Position numbers and translations under genes: made by a program
Shown: positions 30,913 to 40,402 of the stretch, in pieces
How positions within the stretch are numbered: the stretch's first letter is position 1
Layout of the letters: every line of letters starts with the position of its first letter
The notes under the pieces: generated by a model
What the model saw: the letters and a program-made list of their open reading frames with translations, nothing else
The model's database searches: none
Told to the model about the DNA's origin: nothing
NCBI RefSeq assembly: GCF_016031615.1
Contig: NZ_JACYXC010000001.1
Span: 2,108,001 to 2,172,000, forward strand
DNA from: Streptomyces pactum
GTDB taxonomy: Bacteria; Actinomycetota; Actinomycetes; Streptomycetales; Streptomycetaceae
Direction of reading: 5' to 3'
Length of the DNA: 64,000 nucleotides

Positions 30913-31674
30913 CGTCGCCAGGACCTATCCGGGATGTGAGCGGGCCATTACGTCTGCCACATGGTAAGCGGGGAGATCCGCGGCGCGCCGCCCGGGCTCG
31001 CACCGGCTCCGCGAACGGCCCCGGAAGGGCCCGTGGAGGGCGGCGGCAACCGGCCCGGAACGGCGGGGCGGGGGCCGTGGCCCGCCGTTCCGGTCCGTCG
31101 TGGTGGAAGCGGCGGCCCCCGGGGGGCACGCAAGGGCACGCACGGGGACACACGGTACGCACGGGCTGACGGGCCTGCCGCAGGCTCACCGGCCCCGGGG
31201 GCACGGGCCCGGAGCCGTCGCCGTGCGGTCCCGCCCGTGAGGGGCCTCGGACCGGTGCCGCAGCAGACCCGGGGCCGTCCCGTGCGGGCGCCGGTCCGGT
31301 GAGGGGGGCCCCGGTCCCGCCACGGCGCGGGCCCCGTAGGTGGGCGAGCCCGGCCCCGTAAGGGCCCCGGCCCGCTCCCGTAAGGGCCCCGGCCCGGCCC
31401 CGTAAGGGCGCCGGCCCGGTCCCGTAGGGGCGCCGGTCCCGTGGGGGCGCCGGTTTCGCATGGGCGGCCGGTCCCGTGGGTGGGCCCGGGAGCGCGGCCG
31501 GGGTCCCCGAGGGGCGCCGGCCGGGGCCGGCCGCCACGGCCGGGAGGGCGAGGAGCACGCGGGGACGGCCGGGACGCCGGGAGGTGACACCCCGTCGGCC
31601 AACGGGGTGCCCGGCCCTAGGGTGGAGTCCATCCGGGGGACGGGCCACGACAGCAGCCCAGCGAGGGGGTCTCG
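30913..31674. other. 760-bp intergenic region with repeats
   Basis: Between divergent genes (54-residue membrane protein and M48 protease). It contains the CCCGTAAGGGCCCCGG tandem array listed separately. Near 31590-31630 a less repetitive stretch leads to the protease gene. No gene is supported. Confidence 0.45.
31355..31454. repeat. tandem repeat of ~22 bp (CCCGTAAGGGCCCCGGCCCG)
   Basis: Three 22-bp units CCCGTAAGGG(C/G)CCGGCCCG plus two residues, then two shortened 17-bp units (CCCGTAGGGGCGCCGGT, CCCGTGGGGGCGCCGGT). Related single copies occur just before (CCCCGTAGGTGGG near 31332) and after. Confidence 0.8.
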
Positions 31675-32931
31675 ATGAACGACAGCACCATCCACGGCCG
31701 GGAAGGCCGGCCGAACGGTGACCGGCGGCGGTTCCCGGGCATCTCTTCCCGTGCCTACGAACACCCGGCGGACCGGTCGGCACTGGTCGCGCTCCGCAAA
31801 CTGAGCGGCTTCGACACGGCCTTCAAGGCGCTCAGCGGGCTGCTGCCGGAGCGGAGTCTGCGGCTGCTGTACCTGTCGGACTCCGTCCGGGTGAGCAACC
31901 GGCAGTTCGCGCACCTCAACGACATGCTGCGGGACGCCTGTTACATCCTGGACCTGGAGAAGGTGCCGGCGATGTACGTCACCCAGAACCCGCAGCCCAA
32001 CGCGATGTGCATCGGCCTGGACGAGCCGATCATCGTGGTCACCACCGGACTGGTCGAGCTGCTCGACGAGACGGAGATGCGCGCGGTCGTGGGCCACGAG
32101 GTGGGTCACGCGCTCTCCGGCCACTCGGTGTACCGGACGGTGCTGCTCTTCCTCACCAACTTCGCGATGAAGATCGCCTGGATCCCGCTGGGGAACGTGG
32201 CGGTGACGGCGATCGTGACCGCGCTGCGCGAGTGGTTCCGCAAGTCGGAGCTGTCGGCGGACCGGGCCGGGCTGCTGGTGGGCCAGGACCTCCAGGCGTC
32301 CATGCGCGGACTGATGAAGCTGGCCGGCGGCCACCACCTGCACGAGATGAACGTGGACGCGTTCCTGGAGCAGGCGGACGAGTACGAGCGCGCCGGCGAC
32401 CTGCGGGACTCGGTGCTGAAGATCATGAACGTGCTGCCGCGCAGCCACCCGTTCACCACGGTGCGCGCCGCCGAACTGCGGAAGTGGGCCGCGAGCCGCG
32501 ACCACCAGCGGATCATGGACGGTCACTACCCGCGCCGCGCGGACGACCGGGACGCCTCGGTGTCGGACTCCTTCCGGGAGTCGGCCGCGCACTACGCGGA
32601 TTCGGTGCGCTCCAGCAAGGACCCGCTGATGGCGTTCGTCCGCGACGTGGCGGGCGGCGCGGGCGACCTGGGCGGACGGCTGCGGGACCGGTTCACCGGC
32701 AACGGGGCCCGCGGCGGGCCGTCCCGTGCCCCGGAGGACGGCGCGCCCGGTACCGGCCACGCCGGCGGGACGGGGCCGGACCGCACCGGCGGGCCCGGCA
32801 GCGGACCGGACGGAGCCGGGCCCGGCGGCAGCGGACCGGACGGAGCCGGGCCCGGCGGCAGCGGACCGGGCGGGGACGGGTCGGCCGGCACCGGGCCGGG
32901 GACGCCCGGCGGCGGACCGGCGGCCTCCTGA
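31675..32931 (+). CDS. M48 family zinc metalloprotease, membrane-associated
   Basis: 418 residues. The zinc motif VVGHEVGHALSGH (HExxH) lies near residue 141, and the third ligand is probably in the helix ELSADRAGLL near residue 195. A hydrophobic stretch follows the active-site helix (VLLFLTNFAMKIAWIPLGNV). M48 peptidases (HtpX/Ste24 type) degrade damaged membrane proteins. The C-terminal ~80 residues are Gly/Pro-rich repeats (GPDGAGPGGS). ATG preceded by AGCGAGGGGGTCTCG. A monocistronic plus-strand gene. Confidence 0.88.
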   Translation: MNDSTIHGREGRPNGDRRRFPGISSRAYEHPADRSALVALRKLSGFDTAFKALSGLLPERSLRLLYLSDSVRVSNRQFAHLNDMLRDACYILDLEKVPAMYVTQNPQPNAMCIGLDEPIIVVTTGLVELLDETEMRAVVGHEVGHALSGHSVYRTVLLFLTNFAMKIAWIPLGNVAVTAIVTALREWFRKSELSADRAGLLVGQDLQASMRGLMKLAGGHHLHEMNVDAFLEQADEYERAGDLRDSVLKIMNVLPRSHPFTTVRAAELRKWAASRDHQRIMDGHYPRRADDRDASVSDSFRESAAHYADSVRSSKDPLMAFVRDVAGGAGDLGGRLRDRFTGNGARGGPSRAPEDGAPGTGHAGGTGPDRTGGPGSGPDGAGPGGSGPDGAGPGGSGPGGDGSAGTGPGTPGGGPAAS

Positions 32932-33101
32932 CGGGCCCCCGACGACGGGCCCCGGCGACACCCTGAGGGCACCCCCGGACGGCACTCCCGGCACCCCTGA
33001 CAGTTCCGGGGACGGAACGCCTGGCCCGGTCGGGGCCGACCGGGCCCGGAAGGCGGGGACGGCGGGCGCGGCCGGGGCCGACCGGCGCGTGGCCGGGGCC
33101 G

Positions 33102-34187
33102 TCACCGGCCGGGCGGGGTCGCGTCGGGCTGCGCGGCGGGGTCCAGCACGCCGCACACCGGGACGGAGAGACGGCCGGTGCGGTACGGGTCGGTGCCGTC
33201 CGACCGGTCGCCCCGGGCGGACTCCCCGGCGAACAGCGGACGCAGGTACCCGGCGGCGTCCGCGGCACAGGACTGGGGGCCGGCCTGGAGCGCGCTGTGG
33301 GCCAGTTCCAGCCGGTGGTCCCGCACGTCCTGGCTGTCCAGGCGGAAGCGGGTCTCGCGGTGGACGGTGAACAGGGAGGCGGCGTCCGGTTCGTGGTCGC
33401 CGGCGGGACGCACCGCGTACACGAAGGTGTGGTCGGCGATGACCTCCAGCGTCCCGGCGGGGCGCTCGACCACCGAGAGCGTGCCCCGCACCCGCACCGG
33501 TTCGTCGGTGAGCTCCACCCGAGCCGGGTCGAAGCGGGTCAGCCAGCCGGTGGCGGCGTACCGGCCGTCGTCGGCCGGCCGGGTGAGGCTCCGGTCGAAC
33601 TGGGCGTACTGGGTGGGGTCGAGCAGTGTCCGCACCGGCCGCGCGGACCCGCCGGAGAGCACGCCCCGGTCGAGGGAGGACTGCACGACGTACTCCCGGA
33701 CGACGTCCAGCGCACCGAGGACCTCGGCCTCGGTGAAGTTCTCGGTCCGCCGTACGGCCGGCTGGGTGATCCCCTCGGCACCGGTCGCGTACCCGGCCGC
33801 CGGGCTGTGCAGGAACAGTTCGGCAGGACGGCCACCGGGCACCGGATCGCGGGGTGCCAGCGGGACCACGCTGCTGCGCAGTGGCTCGGCGACCGGCCGG
33901 GCGGGCTGCTGGTACGGATTGCGGATGCCCATGTACACGGCCGCGGCGAAGGCGACGGCGATCAGTGCCACGAGGATCACGGCCTGCCGGGACGGCGTCA
34001 GCCGGCCCCAGCTGCGCCGGGGCCGCACCGCCGGCGTGTGCTCGCCGATCCGTTCCCGGGCGGAGAACTCCTGGAGGCGGGCAGCCCGCACAAACGATTC
34101 GTCGAAGACGACGGATCGGTACTCGTCGTCGCCACCTCCCGGGACGCCCTCGGGGGTCCCCTCGGGTGGGTCGCCAGGCCCGCCCAT
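33102..34187 (-). CDS. SCO2583-like single-pass membrane protein
   Basis: 361 residues. The cytoplasmic N-terminus carries EYRSVVFDESFVRAARLQEF, a motif repeated in the next upstream gene. A membrane segment follows near residue 80 (AVILVALIAVAFAAAVYMGI). The ~270-residue outer part includes ENFTEAEVLGALDVVREYV, TFVYAVRP and two Cys near the end (QSCAADA, VPVCGV). Position beside proA and the shared motif match the SCO2583/SCO2584 pair of S. coelicolor, linked in the literature to the spore-wall complex. Which member is which is assigned only by order. ATG chosen; the frame is open upstream. Confidence 0.75.
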   Translation of the reverse strand: MGGPGDPPEGTPEGVPGGGDDEYRSVVFDESFVRAARLQEFSARERIGEHTPAVRPRRSWGRLTPSRQAVILVALIAVAFAAAVYMGIRNPYQQPARPVAEPLRSSVVPLAPRDPVPGGRPAELFLHSPAAGYATGAEGITQPAVRRTENFTEAEVLGALDVVREYVVQSSLDRGVLSGGSARPVRTLLDPTQYAQFDRSLTRPADDGRYAATGWLTRFDPARVELTDEPVRVRGTLSVVERPAGTLEVIADHTFVYAVRPAGDHEPDAASLFTVHRETRFRLDSQDVRDHRLELAHSALQAGPQSCAADAAGYLRPLFAGESARGDRSDGTDPYRTGRLSVPVCGVLDPAAQPDATPPGR

Positions 34188-34773
34188 ACCACCAGGGTAG
34201 GTCGCACCCGGCCGCCGCGAACCTCGTGAAGGCCCCCCGCCCGGGCGGCCCCGGCGACCGGGGTCCCGTCCCCCGTCGGGCGTCCCCGCGCGGACGCGCG
34301 AAGGGCGCTCCGGAGGGCGCGCGGGGGCGCTCGGAGGCGGAGGTGCGGGCCGGCCGCCCGTAAGGGTGGACCGGCGGCGCCCCGGGGTGACGCCTCCGGG
34401 ACACGGCACTCCGGAGGTACGCCCCGAGCGGGGCCCGGGCAGGTACGACCCGCGGGCGGGCGAGCCGGGTACGCCCGGAAACACCGAAGAAACGGACCGG
34501 CCGAGGCCCACCGCCCCGGGCCACCGGCACCCGGCCACCGGCTCCGGGACCACCGGCGCCCGGGTCACCGGCGGTGATCCACCGGGCACGGTCCGCGGGG
34601 CACGGCACAGCGGCCACGGCTACCGGTCACAGCCCACGGGTCACCCGTCCCACCGGCCCCGGCGCCGGGCCGAGCACGCATTCGCCCCCGGGGCGCACCG
34701 TCCCGGACGCACACCGCCCCGACGCACCGGGCGCACCGGCCCGGGTCCACCACCCGGCCGTGGCGTTGCGCGG
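34188..34773. other. intergenic, no gene seen
   Basis: About 585 bp between the two SCO2583/2584-like genes. Contains repeated (T/C)CACCGGC and ACCGG(C/T) elements around 34500-34640 (GGCCACCGGCACCCGGCCACCGG). No start or protein family was recognised. Confidence 0.45.
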
Positions 34774-35475
34774 TCAGCGGCCCGCGGCGCCGGCGGTGGC
34801 GGCCGTGACGACCGGTGTGCCCGCCGGTGTGCCCGGGCGGCCCGCGGTTCCGGACGACACCGGCCCGCCGGGGTCGCCGAAGAGGCCCTTGGCGCGGGGG
34901 GAGGTGCCGCCGGGCGCCGGGAAGGCGCCCTTGGAGTCCTCGGAGAGGCTCTCGCCACGGGTGGCCGGCGGCGGGCTGGGCTCCTGACGGCCCCCGGAGG
35001 CGCCCCGGTAGACCGCCGCGAAGGCCAGGGCCACCACCCCGATGCCCATCAGGACGGCGAGCAGCCAGGCGATCGGCCGCTGCCAGCGGGCGTGGCCCCG
35101 GTAGGGCCGCTCGCCGCCGTACCGGCCGTACGGCCCGTAGGGGTCGTCGGGGTCCCCGTCCCGGCCGAACCGGCCGTACGGCCCGCGCTCGTCGTCCGGG
35201 TCGTGGCCGTAGTCGCCGTCCGGCCCGTAGCCGTCGTCGTAGGGATCGTCCTCGGTGGTGGCGGCGCCGGTGCGCCGGCGGGCCGCCTCCGCCTCGGCGC
35301 GGGCCTCGGCGGCGGCGAGCATCCGCTCCACCGCCGTGGGTTCATGGACCTCGGCCGACCGTACGAAGTCCTCGTCGAAGACCACGGAGGCGAAGGCGTC
35401 CTCCGCTTCCCCGTGGCTGCGGTCGTCGGGCACGTCGCCGTCCGGGAACGGCCTGCCCCCCACGTCGTCCGGCAC
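34774..35475 (-). CDS. SCO2584-like single-pass membrane protein
   Basis: 233 residues with a GTG start (MPDDVGGRPFPDGDVP). It shares FASVVFDEDFVRSAEVHEP with the neighbouring gene. Then come a charged helix (AVERMLAAAEARAEAEAARR), an acidic Tyr/Gly/Asp-rich stretch with GPYGRYG repeats, a membrane segment near residue 140 (IAWLLAVLMGIGVVALAFAA) and a short low-complexity outer tail. SCO2584 of S. coelicolor has been reported as a partner of the Mre-type spore-wall machinery. That link is knowledge of the family, and equivalence here is inferred from synteny. A TTG nine codons upstream is a weaker start. Confidence 0.75.
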   Translation of the reverse strand: MPDDVGGRPFPDGDVPDDRSHGEAEDAFASVVFDEDFVRSAEVHEPTAVERMLAAAEARAEAEAARRRTGAATTEDDPYDDGYGPDGDYGHDPDDERGPYGRFGRDGDPDDPYGPYGRYGGERPYRGHARWQRPIAWLLAVLMGIGVVALAFAAVYRGASGGRQEPSPPPATRGESLSEDSKGAFPAPGGTSPRAKGLFGDPGGPVSSGTAGRPGTPAGTPVVTAATAGAAGR

Positions 35476-35616
35476 CCCATCAGAGTAGACCGGAGCGGTC
35501 AATTTGGGCAGGGCGGGAAGGGGAAGTCGGCGGAAGCCCGGACCCGGCGTTCCGGGGGTCCCGGACCCCGCGAACAGGGGGGCCGGGCGGGGGGTCAGAA
35601 GTGGGCCGGCGGAGGG

Positions 35617-36915
35617 TCAGCGGGTGTGGCCGTCGCCGGTGACGATGTACTTGGTGGAGGTCAGCTCGGGGAGCCCCATCGGGCCGCGGGCGTGCAGCTT
35701 CTGGGTGGAGATGCCGATCTCGGCGCCGAAGCCGAACTGGCCGCCGTCGGTGAACCGGGTGGAGGCGTTGACGGCGACCGTGGTCGAATCCACCAACTGG
35801 GTGAACCGGCGGGCCGCCGCCTGGGAACCGGTGACGATCGCCTCGGTGTGCCCGGAGGACCACCGTCGGATGTGCGCCACCGCCTCGTCCAGCGAGTCCA
35901 CCACGGCGGCCGCGATGTCGTAGGAGAGGTACTCGGTCTCCCAGTCCTCCTCGGTCGCCGGGACCACGGTGGCCGGCGAGCCCTCCGCCAGCGCCAGCAC
36001 CCGCTCGTCCGCGTGGACCGTCACCCCGGCCCGGGCCAGCGCCGCCAGCGCCTCGGGCAGGAAGCTGCCGGCCACGTCCCGGTGGACCAGCAGGGTCTCC
36101 GCTGCGTTGCAGACGCTGGGCCGCTGGGCCTTGGAGTTGACCAGGATCTCCACCGCCGTGCCGAGATCGGCGTCGGCGTCCACGTACACGTGGCAGTTGC
36201 CGGTACCGGTCTCGATGACCGGCACGGTGGACTCCTCCACCACGGTACGGATCAGCGAGGCGCCGCCGCGCGGGATCAGCACGTCCACCAAGCCCCGGGC
36301 GCGCATCAGCTCGCGCACCGAGTCACGGCTCTCGCCAGGCACCAGCTGCACCGCGTCGGCCGGCAGACCGGCGCCGGCCACGGCGTCCCGGACCACCTCG
36401 ACCAGCGCCGTGTTGGACCGGTACGCGGAGGAGGAACCGCGCAGCAGCACGGCGTTCCCCGACTTCAGGCAGAGCGCGGCGGCGTCCACCGTCACATTGG
36501 GCCGGGCCTCGTAGATGATGCCGACCACCCCGAGCGGGACCCGCACCTGCCGCAGGTCGATGCCGTTGGGCAGGGTCGAGCCGCGCACCACCTCGCCGAC
36601 CGGGTCGGGCAGCGCCACGACGTCCCGTACGTCGGAGGCGATGGCGAGCACCCGCTCGGGGGTGAGGGTCAGCCGGTCCACGATCGACTCCGCGGTGCCG
36701 GCGGCGCGCGCCCGGGCCACGTCCTCGGCGTTGGCCTTGACGATCTCGTCCGTGCGCGCCTGGAGCGCGTCGGCGATGGCCAGCAGCGCGGCGTCCTTGG
36801 CCGCCCGCGGCAGTGGCGCCAGCTCCGCGGCGGCGGCCCGGGCCCGCCGGGCGGCCTGGTACACCGGGGAATCCGGCGACGGAGCGGTCAGGGGGGACGT
36901 CGAGTCGCTGCTCAT
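35617..36915 (-). CDS. proA: glutamate-5-semialdehyde (gamma-glutamyl phosphate) reductase
   Basis: 432 residues. The second step of proline synthesis, reducing gamma-glutamyl phosphate with NADPH. Aldehyde-dehydrogenase-fold marks are GVVGIIYEARPNVTVDAAAL (~residue 125), VLLRGSSSAYRSN, and the catalytic Cys in RPSVCNAAETLLVH (~265). ATG (MSSDSTSPLT) chosen; the frame is open upstream. proB lies ~2 kb further upstream on the same strand, separated by one small gene and a repeat region. Confidence 0.97.
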   Translation of the reverse strand: MSSDSTSPLTAPSPDSPVYQAARRARAAAAELAPLPRAAKDAALLAIADALQARTDEIVKANAEDVARARAAGTAESIVDRLTLTPERVLAIASDVRDVVALPDPVGEVVRGSTLPNGIDLRQVRVPLGVVGIIYEARPNVTVDAAALCLKSGNAVLLRGSSSAYRSNTALVEVVRDAVAGAGLPADAVQLVPGESRDSVRELMRARGLVDVLIPRGGASLIRTVVEESTVPVIETGTGNCHVYVDADADLGTAVEILVNSKAQRPSVCNAAETLLVHRDVAGSFLPEALAALARAGVTVHADERVLALAEGSPATVVPATEEDWETEYLSYDIAAAVVDSLDEAVAHIRRWSSGHTEAIVTGSQAAARRFTQLVDSTTVAVNASTRFTDGGQFGFGAEIGISTQKLHARGPMGLPELTSTKYIVTGDGHTR

Positions 36916-37894
36916 GCTCCGAAGGGTACTGAGCGGGACGGCGGCCGCCGACGGGTGTTCCGCGTTTCGAGACACCGGCGCACCGGCGTACCACCCGGCG
37001 CGGAATCCCACGCCCCCGGGGCGCGGGGCCACCGGGCCACCGGGCCACCGGGCCACCCGGCGACGTAAGGGACCGTGGGCGGTCGGCGCCCGTACGGGGC
37101 CCGTGCGAGTGCCTCAGGGTGCCTGGGGCGCCATCGGGGCAGGGGGCTGCTCAGGGGTCCCGTACGGGCAAGGGCGGGGCGGCCGAGGCGTGCGGGCCCT
37201 GTACAGGCGCCTCAGGGAGCCCGTAGTGCGCCGCGCAGGGGTGGGGGGCACTTCAGGGGCTCATACGGGCGGGGCGGGCGCTCGGGCAGTGTGCTCAGGG
37301 CGCATACGGGCGCGGGAACACGTGCCGGAGCCGCGTAGGGGCGTACCGCGGGCCACCACGGGCCGTACCCCGGCTTCCGGCACGTGCCCGCCCCGCCGGA
37401 AGCCGCCCCCGGCAGCGCCAGGGGCCCGGATACGGCCACCGTCCGGCGCGGACCACCGGTGTACGGGACCGCGGGTCGAGCGCAGCGGGCCGGGTCGCCG
37501 GCCCTGAGCACCGTGTGCGGGCTGCGGTGGGGGCGGGCGGCCGAGCCCGCTCCGGACGCCCGGGCACCCCGTACACGGGCACGGCCGGACCCACCGACCG
37601 GGGCGGTACACGGCCCGACACGCACGCGAGCCCCGGGGCCGACCCCGGCCGTATACGGGCGCCATCGGGCACGGGCGGACACGGCCGGACCCAGGCGCCG
37701 CCGGGGCCCGTTCGCACGGGGAGACACGGGCACGGGCGGACACGGGACGGCCGGACATGAAGCGGCACGCGCCCGCGCCTCGCGGTGGCCGGGCAACGCC
37801 AGGCCCGGCGGCCTCCGGGCCCCCGGACCGACCCGGCCGACCAGGACCGGCACCGCCCCGCCTCACCTGCCCGCTGCCGGGCCCCGGGCGGTCC
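36916..37894. other. ~980-bp region with degenerate TACGGGC-type repeats
   Basis: No supported gene. From about 37075 to 37760 it is filled with variants of a short element (CCCGTACGGGGCCC, TCATACGGGCGGGG, GCATACGGGCGCGG, TGTACAGGCGCC, GTATACGGGCGCC), often palindromic at CCCGTACGGG and spaced irregularly. It resembles the array at 31355-31454. Function unknown. Confidence 0.5.
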
Positions 37895-38407
37895 TCAGTA
37901 GGGGTGCACGCCGATCCGGGACGCGGGCGGCGGGCCGTACCCCTCGGCTATCCGCTGGTGGTACGTCGCCCGGTCGATGACCTCCAGCCCGACGATCTCC
38001 CACGGCGGGAGCTTCGCGGTGGACCGGTGCTCGCCCCACAGGCGCAGCGCGACCGCCGCCGCGTCGCGGAGGTCCCGGGCCTCCTCCCAGTAGCGGATCT
38101 CGGCGTGGTCCCGGGCGTAGCGGCTGGTCAGCAGGAAGGGGTGGTCATGGGCGAGCTTCTCCAGCGCCTGTCCGACCTCGGCGAGCGGCGCCTCGGGGCC
38201 CGAGACGCTGAGTGTGACGTGCCACAGCCGGGAGGCTTCCGCGGCCTGGCCCGCGGGGCCCTGGACCGGCCGGCCGGCGTGGTCGGGGCCGCCGTCCGTC
38301 CCGGCTGCGCCGTCCCCGACGCTGGCCAGGCTGCGTTCCTCCCCCGCGGCCCTGCGGATGGCGGCGCCCCCGCCTCGGGGACGCGCCCCCGGACGCCCTC
38401 GTCTCAC
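37895..38407 (-). CDS. conserved hypothetical protein between proA and proB
   Basis: 170 residues by a GTG start with GGGAGG 8 nt upstream. The first ~60 residues are low-complexity. The conserved-looking part begins SRLWHVTLSVSGPEAPLAEV and continues HDHPFLLTSRYARDHAEIRYWEEARDL and IVGLEVIDRATYHQRIAEGY. The alternating strand-helix pattern with HVTLS is reminiscent of two-strand ferredoxin-like folds, but no family was recognised. It ends GPPPASRIGVHPY. The place between proB and proA is probably historical, since no link to proline synthesis is visible. Confidence 0.75.
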   Translation of the reverse strand: MRRGRPGARPRGGGAAIRRAAGEERSLASVGDGAAGTDGGPDHAGRPVQGPAGQAAEASRLWHVTLSVSGPEAPLAEVGQALEKLAHDHPFLLTSRYARDHAEIRYWEEARDLRDAAAVALRLWGEHRSTAKLPPWEIVGLEVIDRATYHQRIAEGYGPPPASRIGVHPY

Positions 38408-38865
38408 CGGCGGCCTCCCGTTGAATTCAGCGCTCCGCCCACGCGGAGCCGTGTGCGTCTGGCACCGCGGAGCCGCCGCCCGGCGGCGCCGCCGCATCAA
38501 AGTTGACCAGTCCGCGGGCGGCCGTGGGGCGGTTTTACGGAAGCTCCCCGCTGGAAGTCTGGACTTGTCACGCTTTCTCTGCCGGGTCCTCCGCGCGCCC
38601 GGGCGCTCCCCCGGCGCGCCGGTGGGAAGGACGCGTTCCGGCGCACCGGTATCCGCGCCCGGCGCACCCCGCCGGCACGCCACCACACCGGCCACCGCAC
38701 CGCCGGGAACCGGCCGGCACGCCGGTCACCGCCGGGCTCGTCGCGGACCGCGACCGCCCCCCCTGCACGACGCAACCCGCCCCCGCGCGACGCGCCCGGA
38801 CCAGTTCGCCGCGGACCGCAGGCGTCACCGGCGCGGCACACCCAGGACGTCACGGATCGCGGGCG
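38408..38865. other. intergenic between proB and the conserved hypothetical gene
   Basis: About 460 bp. A less GC-rich stretch at 38498-38580 (AAAGTTGACCAG, GCGGTTTTACGGAAGCTCC, CTTGTCACGCTTTCTCTG) probably includes the promoter of the hypothetical gene. On the minus strand GTGACAAGTCC could be a -35 region. No gene is seen. Confidence 0.4.
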
Positions 38866-40077
38866 TCAGTGGCGCAGCAGGACCAGGTCGTCGCGGTGGA
38901 CCACCTCGCGCTCGTAGGCGGGGCCCAGCTCGCGGGCGAGGTCGCGGGTGGAGCGGCCGATCAGCCGCGGGATCTCCTTGGCGTCGAAGTTCACCAGGCC
39001 GCGCGCCACGGCCCGGCCGGTGCCGTCCCGCAGCTCCACCGGGTCGCCCGCGGTGAACTCGCCCTCCACGGCGGCGATCCCCGCGGGCAGCAGCGAGCCG
39101 CCCCGCTCCACCACGGCCCGTACCGCGCCGTCGTCCAGGGTGAGCGCGCCGCGCGGGGTGGAGGCGTGCGCCAGCCACAGCAGCCGGCCCCGGGAGCGCC
39201 GGCCGGTGGGGTGGAAGTAGGTGCCGGTGGGGCGGCCCAGCAGGGCGTCGGCGGCGTGGCTGGCGGCGGTGAGGACGACCGGGATGCCCGCTCCGGCGGC
39301 GATCCGGGCCGCCTCCACCTTGGTCACCATGCCCCCGGTGCCGACCCCGGCCCGGCCGGCGCTGCCGACGGAGATCCCGGCCAGGTCACGGGGGCCGGTG
39401 ACCTCGGCGATCCGGGTGGTGCCGGGGGTGCTCGGGTCGCCGTCGTAGAGGCCGTCCACGTCGGAGAGGAGCACCAGCAGGTCGGCGCGGACCAGGTGGG
39501 CGACGAGCGCCGCCAGCCGGTCGTTGTCGCCGAACCGGATCTCGTCGGTGGCGACCGTGTCGTTCTCGTTGACCACCGGCACCGCGCCCATCGCCAGCAG
39601 CTGGTCCAGGGTGCGGTACGCGTTGCGGTAGTGCGCCCGGCGGCTGGTGTCGTCGCCGGTGAGCAGCACCTGGCCGACCCGGCGCCCGTAGCGGGCGAAG
39701 GAGGCGGTGTAGCGGGCCACCAGCAGGCCCTGGCCGACGCTGGCGGCGGCCTGCTGGCGGGCCAGGTCGCGGGGACGGCGGTCCAGGCCGAGCGGGGCGA
39801 GCCCGGCCGCGATGGCGCCGGAGGAGACCAGCACGATCTCCTTCTCGGCCGGCGCGCCGCCGTCCGGGGCGCCGGCCCGGCCGTCCAGGACCTTGGCGAG
39901 CACGTCCACCAGGGCGTCCACCCGGTCGGCGTCCAGCCCCCCGGCCGCCGTGGTGAGGGAGGAGGAGCCCACCTTGACCACGATCCTGCGGGCCGCCAGC
40001 ACCTCGCTCCGCGTCGGCCGCGGACCGCGTCCGCGGTCCCCGTCGGTTCCGGTCCCGGTACCGTCCTGCGCTGCCAC
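38866..40077 (-). CDS. proB: glutamate 5-kinase
   Basis: 403 residues. The first, usually feedback-inhibited, step of proline synthesis (glutamate + ATP to gamma-glutamyl phosphate). Motifs: RIVVKVGSSSLT (~residue 32), VLVSSGAIAAG (~88), PVVNENDTVATDEIRFGDND (~165), and DVDGLYDGDP. The C-terminal ~80 residues form a PUA domain (AVVERGGSLLPAGIAAVEGE). GTG start (VAAQDGTGTG) with GGGAG upstream. Another GTG seven codons upstream is possible. Confidence 0.96.
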   Translation of the reverse strand: MAAQDGTGTGTDGDRGRGPRPTRSEVLAARRIVVKVGSSSLTTAAGGLDADRVDALVDVLAKVLDGRAGAPDGGAPAEKEIVLVSSGAIAAGLAPLGLDRRPRDLARQQAAASVGQGLLVARYTASFARYGRRVGQVLLTGDDTSRRAHYRNAYRTLDQLLAMGAVPVVNENDTVATDEIRFGDNDRLAALVAHLVRADLLVLLSDVDGLYDGDPSTPGTTRIAEVTGPRDLAGISVGSAGRAGVGTGGMVTKVEAARIAAGAGIPVVLTAASHAADALLGRPTGTYFHPTGRRSRGRLLWLAHASTPRGALTLDDGAVRAVVERGGSLLPAGIAAVEGEFTAGDPVELRDGTGRAVARGLVNFDAKEIPRLIGRSTRDLARELGPAYEREVVHRDDLVLLRH

Positions 40078-40222
40078 GCTGCCGCTCCCTGTCCTCACCG
40101 CCGGTACGCGCCACCGCTCCGGGCGCGTACGTCCTGGTCCGTCGGTCGCAATCTACGCCAGACGGGTGGTGGGCGCCGCTCCGTTCCGCCCTCTGGACCC
40201 CTCACCTGTTTGCCCTGGTTCA

Positions 40223-40240
40223 CGGTGATTGGTATCACCG
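40223..40240. promoter_or_regulatory. inverted repeat in the proB / TagF-like divergent promoter region
   Basis: Perfect inverted repeat CGGTGAT-TGGT-ATCACCG, with a further GTCACCG half-site 10 bp on. It lies ~145 bp upstream of proB and ~160 bp upstream of the plus-strand TagF-like gene. A possible repressor or activator site. The regulator is unknown. Confidence 0.4.
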
Positions 40241-40402
40241 GAGATTGTCACCGGGCCCGGCCGCGTCATACGGTCAGTGGTCGGCTCGTCCCACAACCAC
40301 AGGCGTCACTCGGACGTCTATGAGTGGAACAGGTGACCAACTCACCGCCCGACCCTCGTTGCTCGTTCCCCGTTCATCGCACTCCTGCCAGGAGCCCACC
40401 CC

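Noticed and set aside
31186..34617. 1143-codon minus-strand frame
   Set aside because: Mostly antisense of the M48 protease and out of phase with the SCO2583-like gene, whose own frame has clear domains.
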